DNA from: an uncultured bacterium
Lineage (GTDB): Bacteria > Bacillota > Clostridia > Christensenellales > QALW01
NCBI GenBank assembly: GCA_905214315.1
Contig: CAJMLN010000003.1
Coordinates: 16,052 to 80,051 of the forward strand
Direction: 5' to 3'
Length of the DNA: 64,000 bases
Shown: piece after piece, positions 1 through 7,387 of the stretch
Layout: every line of letters begins with the position of its first letter
How positions within the stretch are numbered: the first letter of the stretch is position 1
Program-made: the position numbers and the translations under genes
Notes under the pieces: model-generated
The model's database searches: none
The model's input: only the letters and a program-made list of their open reading frames with translations
What the model was told of the DNA's origin: nothing

Positions 1-63
1 GTCACGGCAGCAATTATCCAATCTTTTGTACAGCTCAAAAAAATCGTTATCCAAAGCTTGCAT
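1..63 (-). CDS. N-terminal fragment of an unidentified protein (cut by window edge)
   Basis: An ATG on the minus strand at 61-63 opens a frame that stays open to the window edge (21 codons, beginning MQALDNDFFELYKRLDNCC). A GGAGG sits 7 nt upstream of this ATG, which is why I accept it as a real start. The opening is reminiscent of a small uncharacterised clostridial family beginning with a DxxFFELYKxLD pattern, but too little is visible to assign one. Confidence 0.5.
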   Translation of the reverse strand, partial: MQALDNDFFELYKRLDNCCRD

Positions 64-307
64 TGGCGTACCTCCACAGGAATGTTTACAGGAATTACGG
101 ATGAAACGAAGAGATTAAAAAATATCAGTAAATGTCGTAAGAACATTGAAATAGAGAACTGCACCTGCTGCATTAACAGATTACTAATAATGTTTAAGAT
201 AGAGATTCAGCTTCGCAGAAAGTCAGAAATAAGCTGCGTGCCGAAAACCCGTTTGCAAGCAAAAAGTATAGGAAGGTATGTCTTTTGAAAGAGAGAGGAT
301 TTTTCGG
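64..307. other. Non-coding gap
   Basis: About 240 bases between the divergent unidentified gene and the tRNA-Arg terminator. A 76-codon open frame at 58-288 has no ribosome binding site and a cysteine-rich, unconvincing translation. I see no RNA gene or clear promoter here. Confidence 0.4.
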
Positions 308-348
308 CAAAATAAAAATAAACCGGAGCAAAGCGGAATTGCTCCGGT
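308..348 (-). terminator. Rho-independent terminator of tRNA-Arg
   Basis: A perfect 9-bp stem (322-330 with 340-348) is followed on the minus strand by a T-rich stretch (complement of 308-321). It lies 2 nt beyond the encoded CCA of tRNA-Arg. Confidence 0.85.
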
Positions 349-349
349 A

Positions 350-426
350 TGGCGTCCACGAGAGGATTTGAACCTCCGACCTACCGCTTAGGAGGCGGTC
401 GCTCTATCCAACTGAGCTACGCGGAC
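350..426 (-). tRNA. tRNA-Arg (anticodon CCT)
   Basis: A full cloverleaf on the minus strand: 7-bp acceptor stem (354-360 with 420-426, one G-T pair), D-arm, anticodon stem ACCGC/GCGGT with loop CTCCTAA (anticodon CCT, reads AGG), and T-arm with TTCAAAT. The 3' CCA is encoded (350-352). It has its own promoter upstream and terminator downstream. Confidence 0.95.
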
Positions 427-457
427 GTATTTTTTTTAGCTTTTTTCCGCATTGTGT

Positions 458-486
458 ATTGTACGGTATATCGTTTGATTTGTCAA
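458..486 (-). promoter_or_regulatory. Sigma-A promoter of tRNA-Arg
   Basis: Minus strand -35 TTGACA (481-486) and -10 TACAAT (458-463) with a 17-nt spacer, about 30 nt upstream of the tRNA. It sits just past the stop codon of the AEC permease gene, so the tRNA is transcribed independently of it. Confidence 0.8.
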
Positions 487-492
487 TTGATA

Positions 493-1476
493 TTAGATAT
501 AGAGGAGCATTGCAACCAGCGGCATGGAGAATAGGGAGCACAAGGTGCTTAAGGCAACCAGCTTTCCGGCATAGGGGGCGTCGCCGTCATAGAGCTCAGC
601 AAACATAGTGGTGATAGCCGCGGCGGGCGTGGAGGAGAGAATTAGTACTACCGACATGGCGGTTATGTCGGTAAAGATGCCCGCAAGCATAAGCAATTTC
701 ATTACGGCCCACATCAGGGCGGGGAAGAGAAACAGGCGGATCAGGATAAAGGGGTACATATATTTATCTTTTAACATTCCCCGGAAATTGATATCGGCAA
801 GCCGTGCGCCAATCACAATCATAGAAGCCGGAGCGACAGTATTTTTTAAGACGGTAAGCACATTATAGAATATCTGCACACTTTCACTTAAAAGATCGGT
901 ATTTCCCGGAGCCAGACGGGCCTGCACCCATCCGCCGGCGCCGGAAAGATAGATTACCAGGCCTATTAAAATAGGAATGACCGCGGGATTTACTATGATT
1001 TCTTTTAAGGAAATGTATTTTTTATCATTGGTGTAGATCAGCCTTCCTAAAGAGAAAGCGAACACATTGAACCAAACGATGTAAACCGTTGCGTAGATGG
1101 TATATTCTTCACCAAAAACATCGTTGATAACGGGAATGCCCATATATCCCGCATTGGAAAAAATAATGCCAAACTGCAGCACCCTGCGTATTTTATCCGG
1201 AGCTTTTTGAAATAAGCGGCGGGCAAGGATGTAAAAAAGGGAATGGCTGATCAGTGCAAGCAGAAATACCCAGCAGATCCCCTTAAAGACTTCGGCGTCA
1301 AATTCAAGAATAAACCCATGAAGCAGCATCGCTACCTGTGCTACATAGAGAACAAAAACGGAAAGATTTTTTGCAAAACTGTCATTGGCAAGTCCGGTTT
1401 TACGCAGAATAAAACCCGGTATCATAAAACAAAACAATGTACAAACCGAAATAAACAGCAATGATACTTTGACCAT
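493..1476 (-). CDS. AEC (auxin efflux carrier)-family permease
   Basis: A 327-residue, very hydrophobic protein with about ten membrane segments. It has the organisation of the AEC family of bile/auxin-type carriers, including a conserved N-A-G-Y-M-G-I-P stretch about one third in and a P-A-A-A-I-T-T segment near the C-terminus. Family members export or exchange organic anions such as malate; the substrate cannot be read from sequence. I start it at the ATG at 1474-1476, preceded by GGAGGG at 4 nt. The frame is open for 31 more codons upstream, but these run through the tRNA-Thr terminator and tRNA body. It is flanked by tRNA genes with their own terminators, so it probably has a local promoter that I did not find. 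Confidence 0.85.
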   Translation of the reverse strand: MVKVSLLFISVCTLFCFMIPGFILRKTGLANDSFAKNLSVFVLYVAQVAMLLHGFILEFDAEVFKGICWVFLLALISHSLFYILARRLFQKAPDKIRRVLQFGIIFSNAGYMGIPVINDVFGEEYTIYATVYIVWFNVFAFSLGRLIYTNDKKYISLKEIIVNPAVIPILIGLVIYLSGAGGWVQARLAPGNTDLLSESVQIFYNVLTVLKNTVAPASMIVIGARLADINFRGMLKDKYMYPFILIRLFLFPALMWAVMKLLMLAGIFTDITAMSVVLILSSTPAAAITTMFAELYDGDAPYAGKLVALSTLCSLFSMPLVAMLLYI

Positions 1477-1490
1477 AATGCCCTCCGTGC

Positions 1491-1519
1491 AAAAAAGCGC
1501 CCCTGAAATTCTCAGGGGC
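1491..1519 (-). terminator. Rho-independent terminator of tRNA-Thr
   Basis: An 8-bp stem (1499-1506 with 1512-1519, 5-nt loop) is followed on the minus strand by six T residues (complement of 1491-1496). It lies just after the encoded CCA of tRNA-Thr and before the AEC permease start. Confidence 0.85.
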
Positions 1520-1523
1520 AAAG

Positions 1524-1600
1524 TGGAGCTGATGACGGGAATCGAACCCGTGAGCCTCATCCTTACCAAGGATGCGCTCTACCTACTGAGCTACATCAGC
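1524..1600 (-). tRNA. tRNA-Thr (anticodon GGT)
   Basis: Minus-strand cloverleaf with acceptor stem GCTGATG/CATCAGC, anticodon stem CATCC/GGATG and loop TTGGTAA (anticodon GGT, reads ACC/ACT), T-loop TTCGATT and encoded CCA (1524-1526). This is the isoacceptor expected to be sensed by the thrS T-box at about 50.1 kb. Confidence 0.95.
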
Positions 1601-1620
1601 AATTTATTAACGACGGTGGT

Positions 1621-1649
1621 ATTATACAACAGACCGTATTTTTTTGCAA
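1621..1649 (-). promoter_or_regulatory. Sigma-A promoter of tRNA-Thr
   Basis: Minus strand -35 TTGCAA (1644-1649), 17-nt spacer, -10 TATAAT (1621-1626), about 20 nt upstream of the mature tRNA. Confidence 0.8.
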
Positions 1650-1811
1650 GCGTTTTGTTGATTTTTTTTGCAGAAAGAATCGGGATTAAACGATGGATGT
1701 AATCCACGGATCTGAATTTGTATCGTTGCCGGCAGCACGAAACCGGTTGTGGCGCAGCGGTTCTTTGCAATAGACGTATTATTTTTTTCTGAAAAGGTAT
1801 TTTTTGTAGTG

Positions 1812-1968
1812 AAATTTAAACTCCCCCGCGACTTGCAAAAAGTTGGTAGCGCAGCAGAAGTGTTATGTCCGCGTTTACAAGGACATAGCCGCAGTAAGCG
1901 TGACTTTTTGCCAAGAGGAGGAATGACGGAGCGGTATAAGAAATCCCCAGCCATTCGGCCGGGGATTT
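1812..1968. repeat. Structured repeat, copy A
   Basis: First of two diverged copies of a roughly 150-nt unit between tRNA-Thr and tRNA-Val. Its core is enclosed by a perfect 9-bp inverted repeat (1835-1843 with 1903-1911). Inside is a 7-bp hairpin (1864-1870 with 1881-1887) whose loop carries GCGTTTACAA. Directly outside are an AGGAGGAATGACGGAGCGG-type segment and a GC-rich hairpin (1941-1948 with 1961-1968). No convincing coding frame is present. It shares GTTGGTAG, the GCGTTTACAAG loop, AGCCG and GAGGAG blocks with copy B. Confidence 0.5.
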
Positions 1969-2035
1969 TGAATGGAGCGTAGTCCATTCCGACATGTGAG
2001 ATCCGCATGAAAAAGATATTTTCAGCGTTTCGCCG

Positions 2036-2197
2036 GTGGGGATTGAACTTCTCGCACCAAAACAGGTTGGTAGTGAGCCAGAGGCGTCGTGAGCGCGTTT
2101 ACAAGCGAACAGCCGAAGCGAACAGGACCTGTTTTGGAAAAGGAGGAGCAAGGGAGCGGGCGGATAGCTTATTTTTTGTCACAGACAAAAAATAAGC
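2036..2197. repeat. Structured repeat, copy B
   Basis: Second copy of the unit at 1812-1968. The outer arms are again perfectly complementary (10 bp, 2057-2066 with 2128-2137), but their sequence differs from copy A, as expected if pairing is conserved rather than sequence. The conserved blocks GTTGGTAG, GCGTTTACAAG, AGCCG and GGAGGAG recur in the same order. It is closed by a perfect 14-bp hairpin (2167-2180 with 2184-2197). No protein-coding frame with a ribosome binding site is seen. Confidence 0.5.
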
Positions 2198-2221
2198 CGG
2201 AACAAAGCGAACTTTGCTCCG
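2171..2221 (-). terminator. Rho-independent terminator of the tRNA-Leu/tRNA-Val transcript
   Basis: On the minus strand a 10-bp stem (2212-2221 with 2198-2207, one G-T wobble) closes a TTCG tetraloop and is followed by GCTTATTTTTTG. It lies 3 nt after the encoded CCA of tRNA-Val. Confidence 0.8.
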
Positions 2222-2224
2222 ACG

Positions 2225-2301
2225 TGGTGAAGACGAGTGGACTTGAACCACCGACCCCTTGCATGTCAAGCAAGTGCTCTGACCAACTGAGCTACGCCTT
2301 C
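2225..2301 (-). tRNA. tRNA-Val (anticodon GAC)
   Basis: Minus-strand cloverleaf: acceptor stem GAAGGCG/CGTCTTC, anticodon stem CTTGC/GCAAG with loop TTGACAT (anticodon GAC), T-loop TTCAAGT, and encoded CCA (2225-2227). It is 36 nt downstream of tRNA-Leu and probably shares its transcript. Confidence 0.95.
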
Positions 2302-2337
2302 TTATAAAAGTAAACGGTATCTTTTGTTCTGCAGATT

Positions 2338-2421
2338 TGGTGCGGGTGACAGGAGTTGAACCTGCACGTAAAAAACACCAGATCCTAAGTCTGGCGCGTC
2401 TGCCAATTCCGCCACACCCGC
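2338..2421 (-). tRNA. tRNA-Leu (anticodon TAG)
   Basis: Class II tRNA on the minus strand: acceptor stem GCGGGTG/CACCCGC, anticodon stem CCAGA/TCTGG with loop CTTAGGA (anticodon TAG, reads CTN), a long variable arm, T-loop TTCAACT and encoded CCA (2338-2340). Confidence 0.95.
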
Positions 2422-2433
2422 GTATCAAATAAT

Positions 2434-2462
2434 ATTATAACATTAGGAAAAGAAATTTGCAA
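2434..2462 (-). promoter_or_regulatory. Sigma-A promoter of the tRNA-Leu/tRNA-Val operon
   Basis: Minus strand -35 TTGCAA (2457-2462), 17-nt spacer and perfect -10 TATAAT (2434-2439), immediately upstream of tRNA-Leu. Confidence 0.8.
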
Positions 2463-2513
2463 TCGAAATTTCTTTTTTTTCATTAAAAGCAGACACGGAA
2501 GGGGTTTATTCTG

Positions 2514-2542
2514 TTGTCAATTTTATAGGAGTGTGCTATACT
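2514..2542 (+). promoter_or_regulatory. Sigma-A promoter of the potassium uptake operon
   Basis: Plus strand -35 TTGTCA (2514-2519), 17-nt spacer, -10 TATACT (2537-2542). Because transcription would begin near 2549, the GTG at 2531 cannot start the downstream gene, which supports the ATG at 2570. Confidence 0.75.
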
Positions 2543-2569
2543 GGTTACAATAATGACAGGAGTTTTTCA

Positions 2570-3913
2570 ATGAAAGCTTTTAGTTTAAAATTTTCGTATC
2601 CCAAAATAATTTCATTAGGCTTTTGTTTGCTGATATTGTTAGGTGCATTTTTGCTTTCTTTGCCAATTTCATCACGAAGTGGACAGTTTACTCCGTTTTT
2701 AACATCTCTTTTTACCGCCACTTCTGCCACCTGTGTAACGGGTCTTGTAATGGCAGATACTTATACCCATTGGTCTATATTCGGGCAAACCGTTATCATT
2801 GTGCTGATTCAAATTGGCGGTATCGGTTTTATGACGCTGATGACCGCGATTTCTTTAATATTAAACCGGCAGATTACCTTAAAAGAGCGGACCCTGCTGA
2901 AAGATAGCTTTAATACGCCTGACATCAGCGGAATGGTTCGTTTGACCAAGCATATCGTTGCCGGAACGGTCATTATTGAACTGTTAGGCAGTATTTTGCT
3001 TGCTGCTCGCTTTATTCCTCTTTTAGGGCTTGCCCAGGGGCTTTATACAGCGGTTTTTATGTCTATTTCTGCTTTCTGTAATGCGGGTTATGATATTTTG
3101 GGTGAATTTGGGCAATATTCTTCTTTGGTACATTTTTCTGATGATGCACTTATCATTATTACATTATCAATGCTGATTTTGATTGGCGGTATTGGGTTTA
3201 TCGTTTGGGATGATATTGTGAAGAATAAATGGCACCTCAAGCGCTACCGTCTTCATTCTAAAATCGTACTGGTTTCTACCGCGATATTGACAATAGGCGG
3301 CACATTTCTGTTTTTTATTTTTGAACGTAATGCTACCAATGAAGGCTTGCCTTTTCATCATCAGCTGCTCAATTCTTTTTTCAGTGCGGTTACTCCGCGT
3401 ACGGCGGGCTTTAACTCTGTAGATGTTAACGCCCTTACCGGTGTTTCAAAAATGCTCACAATATTATATATGTTTATCGGCGGATCTCCCGGCTCCACGG
3501 CCGGTGGTGTGAAAACGGTAACAATCGCTGTTATGTTGATTTGCTTAATTAGTAATTTACGCAATAAATCAGGGTATAATGTGTTCAGAAGAAGACTGCC
3601 GTTAAATGTAGTGATCAATGCGTTGTGCGTAATTGTGATCCATCTTACGCTGTCCCTTACCGGTACGCTGCTGATCTGCGCCATACAGCCGGAGTTTGCC
3701 GTGGGCGACGTGGTATTTGAATGCTTTTCCGCAATGGGTACGGTAGGAATGTCCACCGGCATCACCCGCGATTTAAGTGTTCTTTCGCAGATTATCGTGA
3801 TCCTGCTGATGTTCAGTGGGCGCATCGGCAGTTTGTCGTTTGCTATGATTTTTACCGAAAAAAAACAAAAAGACGTTCTTCTTTTCCCTGAGGAAAAGGT
3901 AAATGTAGGATAA
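2570..3913 (+). CDS. ktrB: TrkH/KtrB-type potassium uptake membrane subunit
   Basis: A 447-residue integral membrane protein of the TrkH/KtrB family, which forms the K+ (often Na+-coupled) translocation channel. Four selectivity-filter-like P-loops are visible: T-C-V-T-G near residue 60, F-C-N-A-G near 170, R-T-A-G-F near 285 and the G-T-V-G-M-S region near 395. That is the fourfold M1-P-M2 pattern of the superfamily. The length matches KtrB (about 450) rather than the longer TrkH. The start at 2570 has AGGAG 7 nt upstream. The cytoplasmic RCK partner follows 15 nt downstream, so the two form one operon. Fluxes probably serve turgor and pH homeostasis. Confidence 0.92.
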   Translation: MKAFSLKFSYPKIISLGFCLLILLGAFLLSLPISSRSGQFTPFLTSLFTATSATCVTGLVMADTYTHWSIFGQTVIIVLIQIGGIGFMTLMTAISLILNRQITLKERTLLKDSFNTPDISGMVRLTKHIVAGTVIIELLGSILLAARFIPLLGLAQGLYTAVFMSISAFCNAGYDILGEFGQYSSLVHFSDDALIIITLSMLILIGGIGFIVWDDIVKNKWHLKRYRLHSKIVLVSTAILTIGGTFLFFIFERNATNEGLPFHHQLLNSFFSAVTPRTAGFNSVDVNALTGVSKMLTILYMFIGGSPGSTAGGVKTVTIAVMLICLISNLRNKSGYNVFRRRLPLNVVINALCVIVIHLTLSLTGTLLICAIQPEFAVGDVVFECFSAMGTVGMSTGITRDLSVLSQIIVILLMFSGRIGSLSFAMIFTEKKQKDVLLFPEEKVNVG

Positions 3914-3928
3914 AAAATAGGTGGTAGT

Positions 3929-4576
3929 ATGAAAAATTTTTTAGTGATCGGTATGGGCCGTTTTGGCCAGCATTTAAGTCAAAAACTTGCCGAATTGGGC
4001 AACGATGTTATGATCGTGGACAAAAGTGAGGAAGCCGTAAACCGGTTGATTGACGTTGTTACCTGTGCCCAGGTAGCAGATTGTAAAAATGAAGAAGTAT
4101 TAAAAAGTCTTTCGGTCAACAGCTTTGATATGTGTATTGTATGCATCGGCAATGATTTTCAAAGCAGTTTAGAGATTACCAGTCTTTTAAAAGATATGGG
4201 TGCAAAAGTAGTGATCAGCAAGGCCAGTACAAAAATTCAGGAAAAGTTTTTGCTGCGCAATGGCGCTGACGCTGTGGTCGATCCGGAAAAAGATCTTGCA
4301 CACAAGTTGGCGGTACAGTACAGTGCCAGAAATGTATTTGACTATTATCGGCTCTCTAATGATATTGCCATATATGAAACCTGTATTCCTAAGGCATGGA
4401 TTAACAAAAGCCTGAAAGAGATCGATGTGCGGAAAATACATGGAATTAACGTATTGGCTACTAAAAAAAACGGCCAGGTTAAGATCGCTGACGTTGATTA
4501 TAAATTTGGCCCTGAGGATCATGTTCTGATTTTGGGCAATGCGAATAATATTGAAAAATTTACCCGTGGAACATGA
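3929..4576 (+). CDS. ktrA: KtrA/TrkA-type RCK regulatory subunit
   Basis: A 215-residue soluble protein: an N-terminal Rossmann TrkA-N (RCK) domain with a GMGRFG nucleotide-binding loop at residues 7-12 and an acidic residue ending the second strand, then a C-terminal TrkA-C domain from about residue 135. Proteins of this type form octameric rings on KtrB/TrkH and gate K+ flux in response to ATP/ADP, NAD(H) or cyclic di-AMP. GGTGG precedes the ATG. Single-RCK length (about 220) fits the Ktr rather than the tandem Trk architecture. Confidence 0.92.
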   Translation: MKNFLVIGMGRFGQHLSQKLAELGNDVMIVDKSEEAVNRLIDVVTCAQVADCKNEEVLKSLSVNSFDMCIVCIGNDFQSSLEITSLLKDMGAKVVISKASTKIQEKFLLRNGADAVVDPEKDLAHKLAVQYSARNVFDYYRLSNDIAIYETCIPKAWINKSLKEIDVRKIHGINVLATKKNGQVKIADVDYKFGPEDHVLILGNANNIEKFTRGT

Positions 4577-4736
4577 ATAGATTTATTTAAAGTAGGTGTT
4601 TTCAGCAAAAAATAGATAGTAATCAATGAGTGAGATATAGAATAACTTATATCGGACAAAATATGATATACAAAACTCATATTTACCCTGGGACATGCCA
4701 TATAATATCCTAATAGAAAGGCAAGGGGGATATTAT

Positions 4737-5054
4737 ATGTATGAAGACTTTTTTGCACAAAGACTTGCGAAACTGCGGCTACAAAAAAATGTTTCTGCCC
4801 GGGAAATGAGCCGGTCAATTGGATTGAACGAAAGCTATATCAACCGGATTGAAAACGGGAAAGCGTTTCCTAAAATGCAGGTGTTTTTTTATATTTGTGA
4901 ATATTTAAATATAACGCCTGAGGAATTTTTTGCCCAGGAAAATGAAAATCCCGAGCGCGTCCGTAAAATTATAGAGAAGCTAAAAAGGCTCAACAGCGTT
5001 CAACAGGAAAGCGTTGAAAACATTATTTTGGCCATGGAGGCAAAGCGAAAATAG
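4737..5054 (+). CDS. XRE-family helix-turn-helix regulator
   Basis: A 105-residue protein with a Cro/CI-type helix-turn-helix at about residues 8-62 (the S-A-R-E-M-S-R-S-I-G-L and S-Y-I-N-R-I-E-N-G-K signatures) and a short charged helical tail. Stand-alone regulators of this size are common in Clostridia and some act in stress or sporulation control; the target is unknown. The start at 4737 has AGGGGG 7 nt upstream; an earlier in-frame ATG at 4695 lies next to a TATAAT at 4701 and is unlikely. It is not obviously co-transcribed with its neighbours. Confidence 0.85.
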   Translation: MYEDFFAQRLAKLRLQKNVSAREMSRSIGLNESYINRIENGKAFPKMQVFFYICEYLNITPEEFFAQENENPERVRKIIEKLKRLNSVQQESVENIILAMEAKRK

Positions 5055-5256
5055 CCACAAAAAACGATAGATAGAATATACAGACTTTGCGCGCTTATGC
5101 TGTAAAAAGCCTGTTTTTTTATGTAAATATTTTTAAAAAGAGCAAAAACAAGCGTTTTTTGCGCTCCTGCCCTGCTAACAGGTGGTTCAAATTTTGCATA
5201 TGATATAGCAGGTGCTTTTTCGGCGCCTTAAGAGGGTTAAAGGAGAATTTATTATA

Positions 5257-6045
5257 ATGACGGAAATTGTAAGGCTTGAAGATATCAGTAAGTTCTACCA
5301 TACAAAAAGCGGAGAAACGCAGGCCCTTAAAGATATCAATTTTACTGTTGCCGAAAACGAGTTTGTTTCGATTATAGGTCCGTCGGGATGCGGGAAATCT
5401 ACCATTCTTTCTATTATTGCCGGCCTTGAAAAACCTTCGGGAGGAACCGTTTATATTAATGGGGAGGCAACTGAAAATAAAATACATGCCCATATCGGCT
5501 ATATGCTGCAGCAGGATCATCTTTTTCCTTGGCTGACGGTAAAGCAGAATGCGCTGTTAGGGCTTGATATCCGTCATGAAAAAACAAAAGAAAAAGAGGC
5601 GTATGTAGAGGCTTTGCTGCGTCAATATGACCTGGAAGGGTTTTCAGACGCGCTGCCATCGCAGCTTTCCGGAGGAATGCGTCAGCGCGCTGCCATCATA
5701 AGAACGCTGGCGGTGAATCCTACAGTATTGCTGCTGGATGAACCGTTTTCCGCACTGGATTATCAAACGCGCCTGACTGTTTCTGACGATATACACAGTA
5801 TTATCAAAAGCCGAAAAAAGACGGCGATTCTTGTTACCCACGATATCTCTGAGGCCATTAGTATGAGCGATAGAATTATCGTTTTGTCTAAAAGGCCGGC
5901 AAGGGTAAAAAATATTTACAATATCGTACTTTCGGGAAAGCAAAATCCGATCAGCCGCCGTAAAGCTCCTGAATTTTCGGCGTATTTTCAAAAATTATGG
6001 GAGGAGCTGAACGATGACGAATCAGTATTCTCAGGAACATTATGA
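5257..6045 (+). CDS. ABC transporter ATP-binding protein, SsuB/TauB/ThiZ type
   Basis: A 262-residue ATPase of the nitrate/sulfonate/taurine/pyrimidine-precursor importer group. Walker A GPSGCGKST is near residue 45, a Q-loop L-Q-Q-D-H-L-F-P follows, the signature is LSGGMRQR, Walker B is V-L-L-L-D-E-P and the switch is VTHD. It energises the permease encoded next, with which it overlaps by 32 nt. GGAG lies 11 nt before the ATG, somewhat long. The substrate (aliphatic sulfonates, taurine, nitrate or hydroxymethylpyrimidine) cannot be deduced, and no periplasmic-type binding protein gene accompanies the pair. Confidence 0.88.
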   Translation: MTEIVRLEDISKFYHTKSGETQALKDINFTVAENEFVSIIGPSGCGKSTILSIIAGLEKPSGGTVYINGEATENKIHAHIGYMLQQDHLFPWLTVKQNALLGLDIRHEKTKEKEAYVEALLRQYDLEGFSDALPSQLSGGMRQRAAIIRTLAVNPTVLLLDEPFSALDYQTRLTVSDDIHSIIKSRKKTAILVTHDISEAISMSDRIIVLSKRPARVKNIYNIVLSGKQNPISRRKAPEFSAYFQKLWEELNDDESVFSGTL

Positions 6046-6817
6046 GTTCCTGAAACGTGAAAAAAGAAAAAAAGCAACAAAAATCACGTTGCAGATCACA
6101 ATTTTTGTTTTATTCTTTGCTGCCTGGGAACTGACTGCTTCCCTGGGGATCCTAAACCCGTTTATTTTTTCCTCTCCTTCAAGGTGTATTGCAATGCTTT
6201 CCACACTCTGGGGGAATGGGCTGCTTACCCATATAGGCATTACGCTGGCCGAAACGCTGGCGGGTTTTCTTTTAGGAAGTATCCTCGGCTTTTTAATTGC
6301 GGTAATTCTTTGGTGGTCTCCAATGACAAGGGCCGTACTGGATCCTTATTTGGTTGTTTTAAATAGTTTGCCTAAGATTGCATTGGGACCGGTTATCATT
6401 GTTTGGGTTGGTTCGGGGATGGCCTCCATCATTACCGTTACGCTGTTGATTTCCATCGTGGTTGCAATTATCGGTGTATTGAACGGCTTTAACGAAGTAG
6501 AACAGGAAAAGCTGGTTTTGTTAAAGACTTTTGGTGCTACAAAACCGCAGTTGTTTTTTAAAGTAGTATTCCCTGCCAGTATTCCCACCACGGTATCGGT
6601 ATTAAAGCTTAATATCGGTATGTCGTGGGTAGGCGTTATTGTAGGGGAATTTTTAAATTCTAAAGCGGGCCTTGGATATCTGATCGTTTATGGCGGGCAG
6701 GTGTTCAAAATGGACATCGTAATGGCGGCTACTTTGATCTTATGTATTCTTTCTGCGCTTATGTATTTTTTGGTAGTATGGATTGAAAAAGCGGTTCTAA
6801 AAGCAAGGCAGTCATAA
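6014..6817 (+). CDS. ABC transporter permease, SsuC/TauC/ThiX type
   Basis: A 267-residue membrane subunit with about six transmembrane segments. It has the binding-protein-dependent transport signature: the cytoplasmic EAA-like loop is seen around L-L-K-T-F-G-A-T-K-P-Q-L-F at about residues 175-187. The start overlaps the ATPase gene by 32 nt, so the two are translationally coupled. The family normally needs an extracytoplasmic NMT1/ThiY-like lipoprotein. None is found downstream before the terminator, so the partner must be encoded elsewhere, or the system is incomplete. Confidence 0.88.
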   Translation: MTNQYSQEHYEFLKREKRKKATKITLQITIFVLFFAAWELTASLGILNPFIFSSPSRCIAMLSTLWGNGLLTHIGITLAETLAGFLLGSILGFLIAVILWWSPMTRAVLDPYLVVLNSLPKIALGPVIIVWVGSGMASIITVTLLISIVVAIIGVLNGFNEVEQEKLVLLKTFGATKPQLFFKVVFPASIPTTVSVLKLNIGMSWVGVIVGEFLNSKAGLGYLIVYGGQVFKMDIVMAATLILCILSALMYFLVVWIEKAVLKARQS

Positions 6818-6834
6818 AAAGAACCGGTTATTTT

Positions 6835-6881
6835 AATATGCACCCCAAAAGTTAAACATTTTTGGAGGTGCATATTTTTAT
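6835..6881 (+). terminator. Terminator-like hairpin after the ABC operon (also resembles IS ends)
   Basis: A perfect 10-bp stem (6835-6844 with 6867-6876), extended inward by CCAAAA/TTTTGG with a one-base bulge, followed by a run of T. It can stop transcription of the ABC operon. The arms (TGCACCCCAAAAGTTAAAC and its mirror) also resemble terminal repeats of IS3-type elements, but no transposase frame is attached. Confidence 0.6.
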
Positions 6882-7387
6882 ATAAGAAAGAGGGAAAGAA
6901 AATAGGAAAACAAGTGTTTGGATATGCGTGAGCGTTCTTTAGGCTGCTGTGAAACTTTTCGAAAATACCGCAATGGTGAGAGTACGCCTTTCCCCGCAGG
7001 ACGAGGATAACAGCAGAAAAAGCAGATATTGCAGGAACATCTGGACAAAGCTATTTGCGGATACCGAAAATACCAGTAAGCTAAAAAAAAGAGGGGATGC
7101 TATTAACCGCAAGGCTATGTTAAAGCTGATAGAAAAGCTTAATCTGGGAGGGAAACAGAACAGGAACGGAATCATTCTTGCAAAAGTGAGGTTGATCATG
7201 AGCCAAAAATCTTTAAATTCAAATGGAAGGAGTTCGGTGCAATACCGAACTCCTTCGCAAGCCAGTTGTTTTTGTCTATTGGGGAGTACTTTATCTTTAC
7301 CGGTCTTTTTGCTGCTTTTTTTATATGTTGAAGCAAGCAAATGCTTGCTTCGGCTTTTGCCGCATATTGTTGATGATTACAGTATGA
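6882..7387. other. Long gap with degenerate ORFs and a perfect hairpin
   Basis: About 500 bases without a credible gene. A plus-strand frame at 6949-7410 begins without a ribosome binding site and runs into the end of the opposite oxidoreductase gene. A short frame from 6923 breaks off after 28 codons and could be the head of a frameshifted relic. Within it lies a perfect 13-bp stem with a GCAAT loop (7226-7238 with 7244-7256) and a second, 10-bp stem (7330-7339 with 7342-7351). Neither is followed by a proper T-run. I cannot say what the region does. Confidence 0.4.

Noticed and set aside
1622..2151. Overlapping minus-strand ORFs with similar C-K-R-x-H segments
   Set aside because: Their similarity comes from the structured repeat; there is no ribosome binding site, and the inverted repeats explain the conservation better than coding.
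5055..5256. Riboswitch (for example TPP) upstream of the ABC pair
   Set aside because: Some short hairpins are present but I could not find the conserved TPP core (CTGAGA and related blocks).
7330..7351. Hairpin as terminator of the Gfo/Idh gene
   Set aside because: The stem is good but there is no T-run on the minus strand after it.
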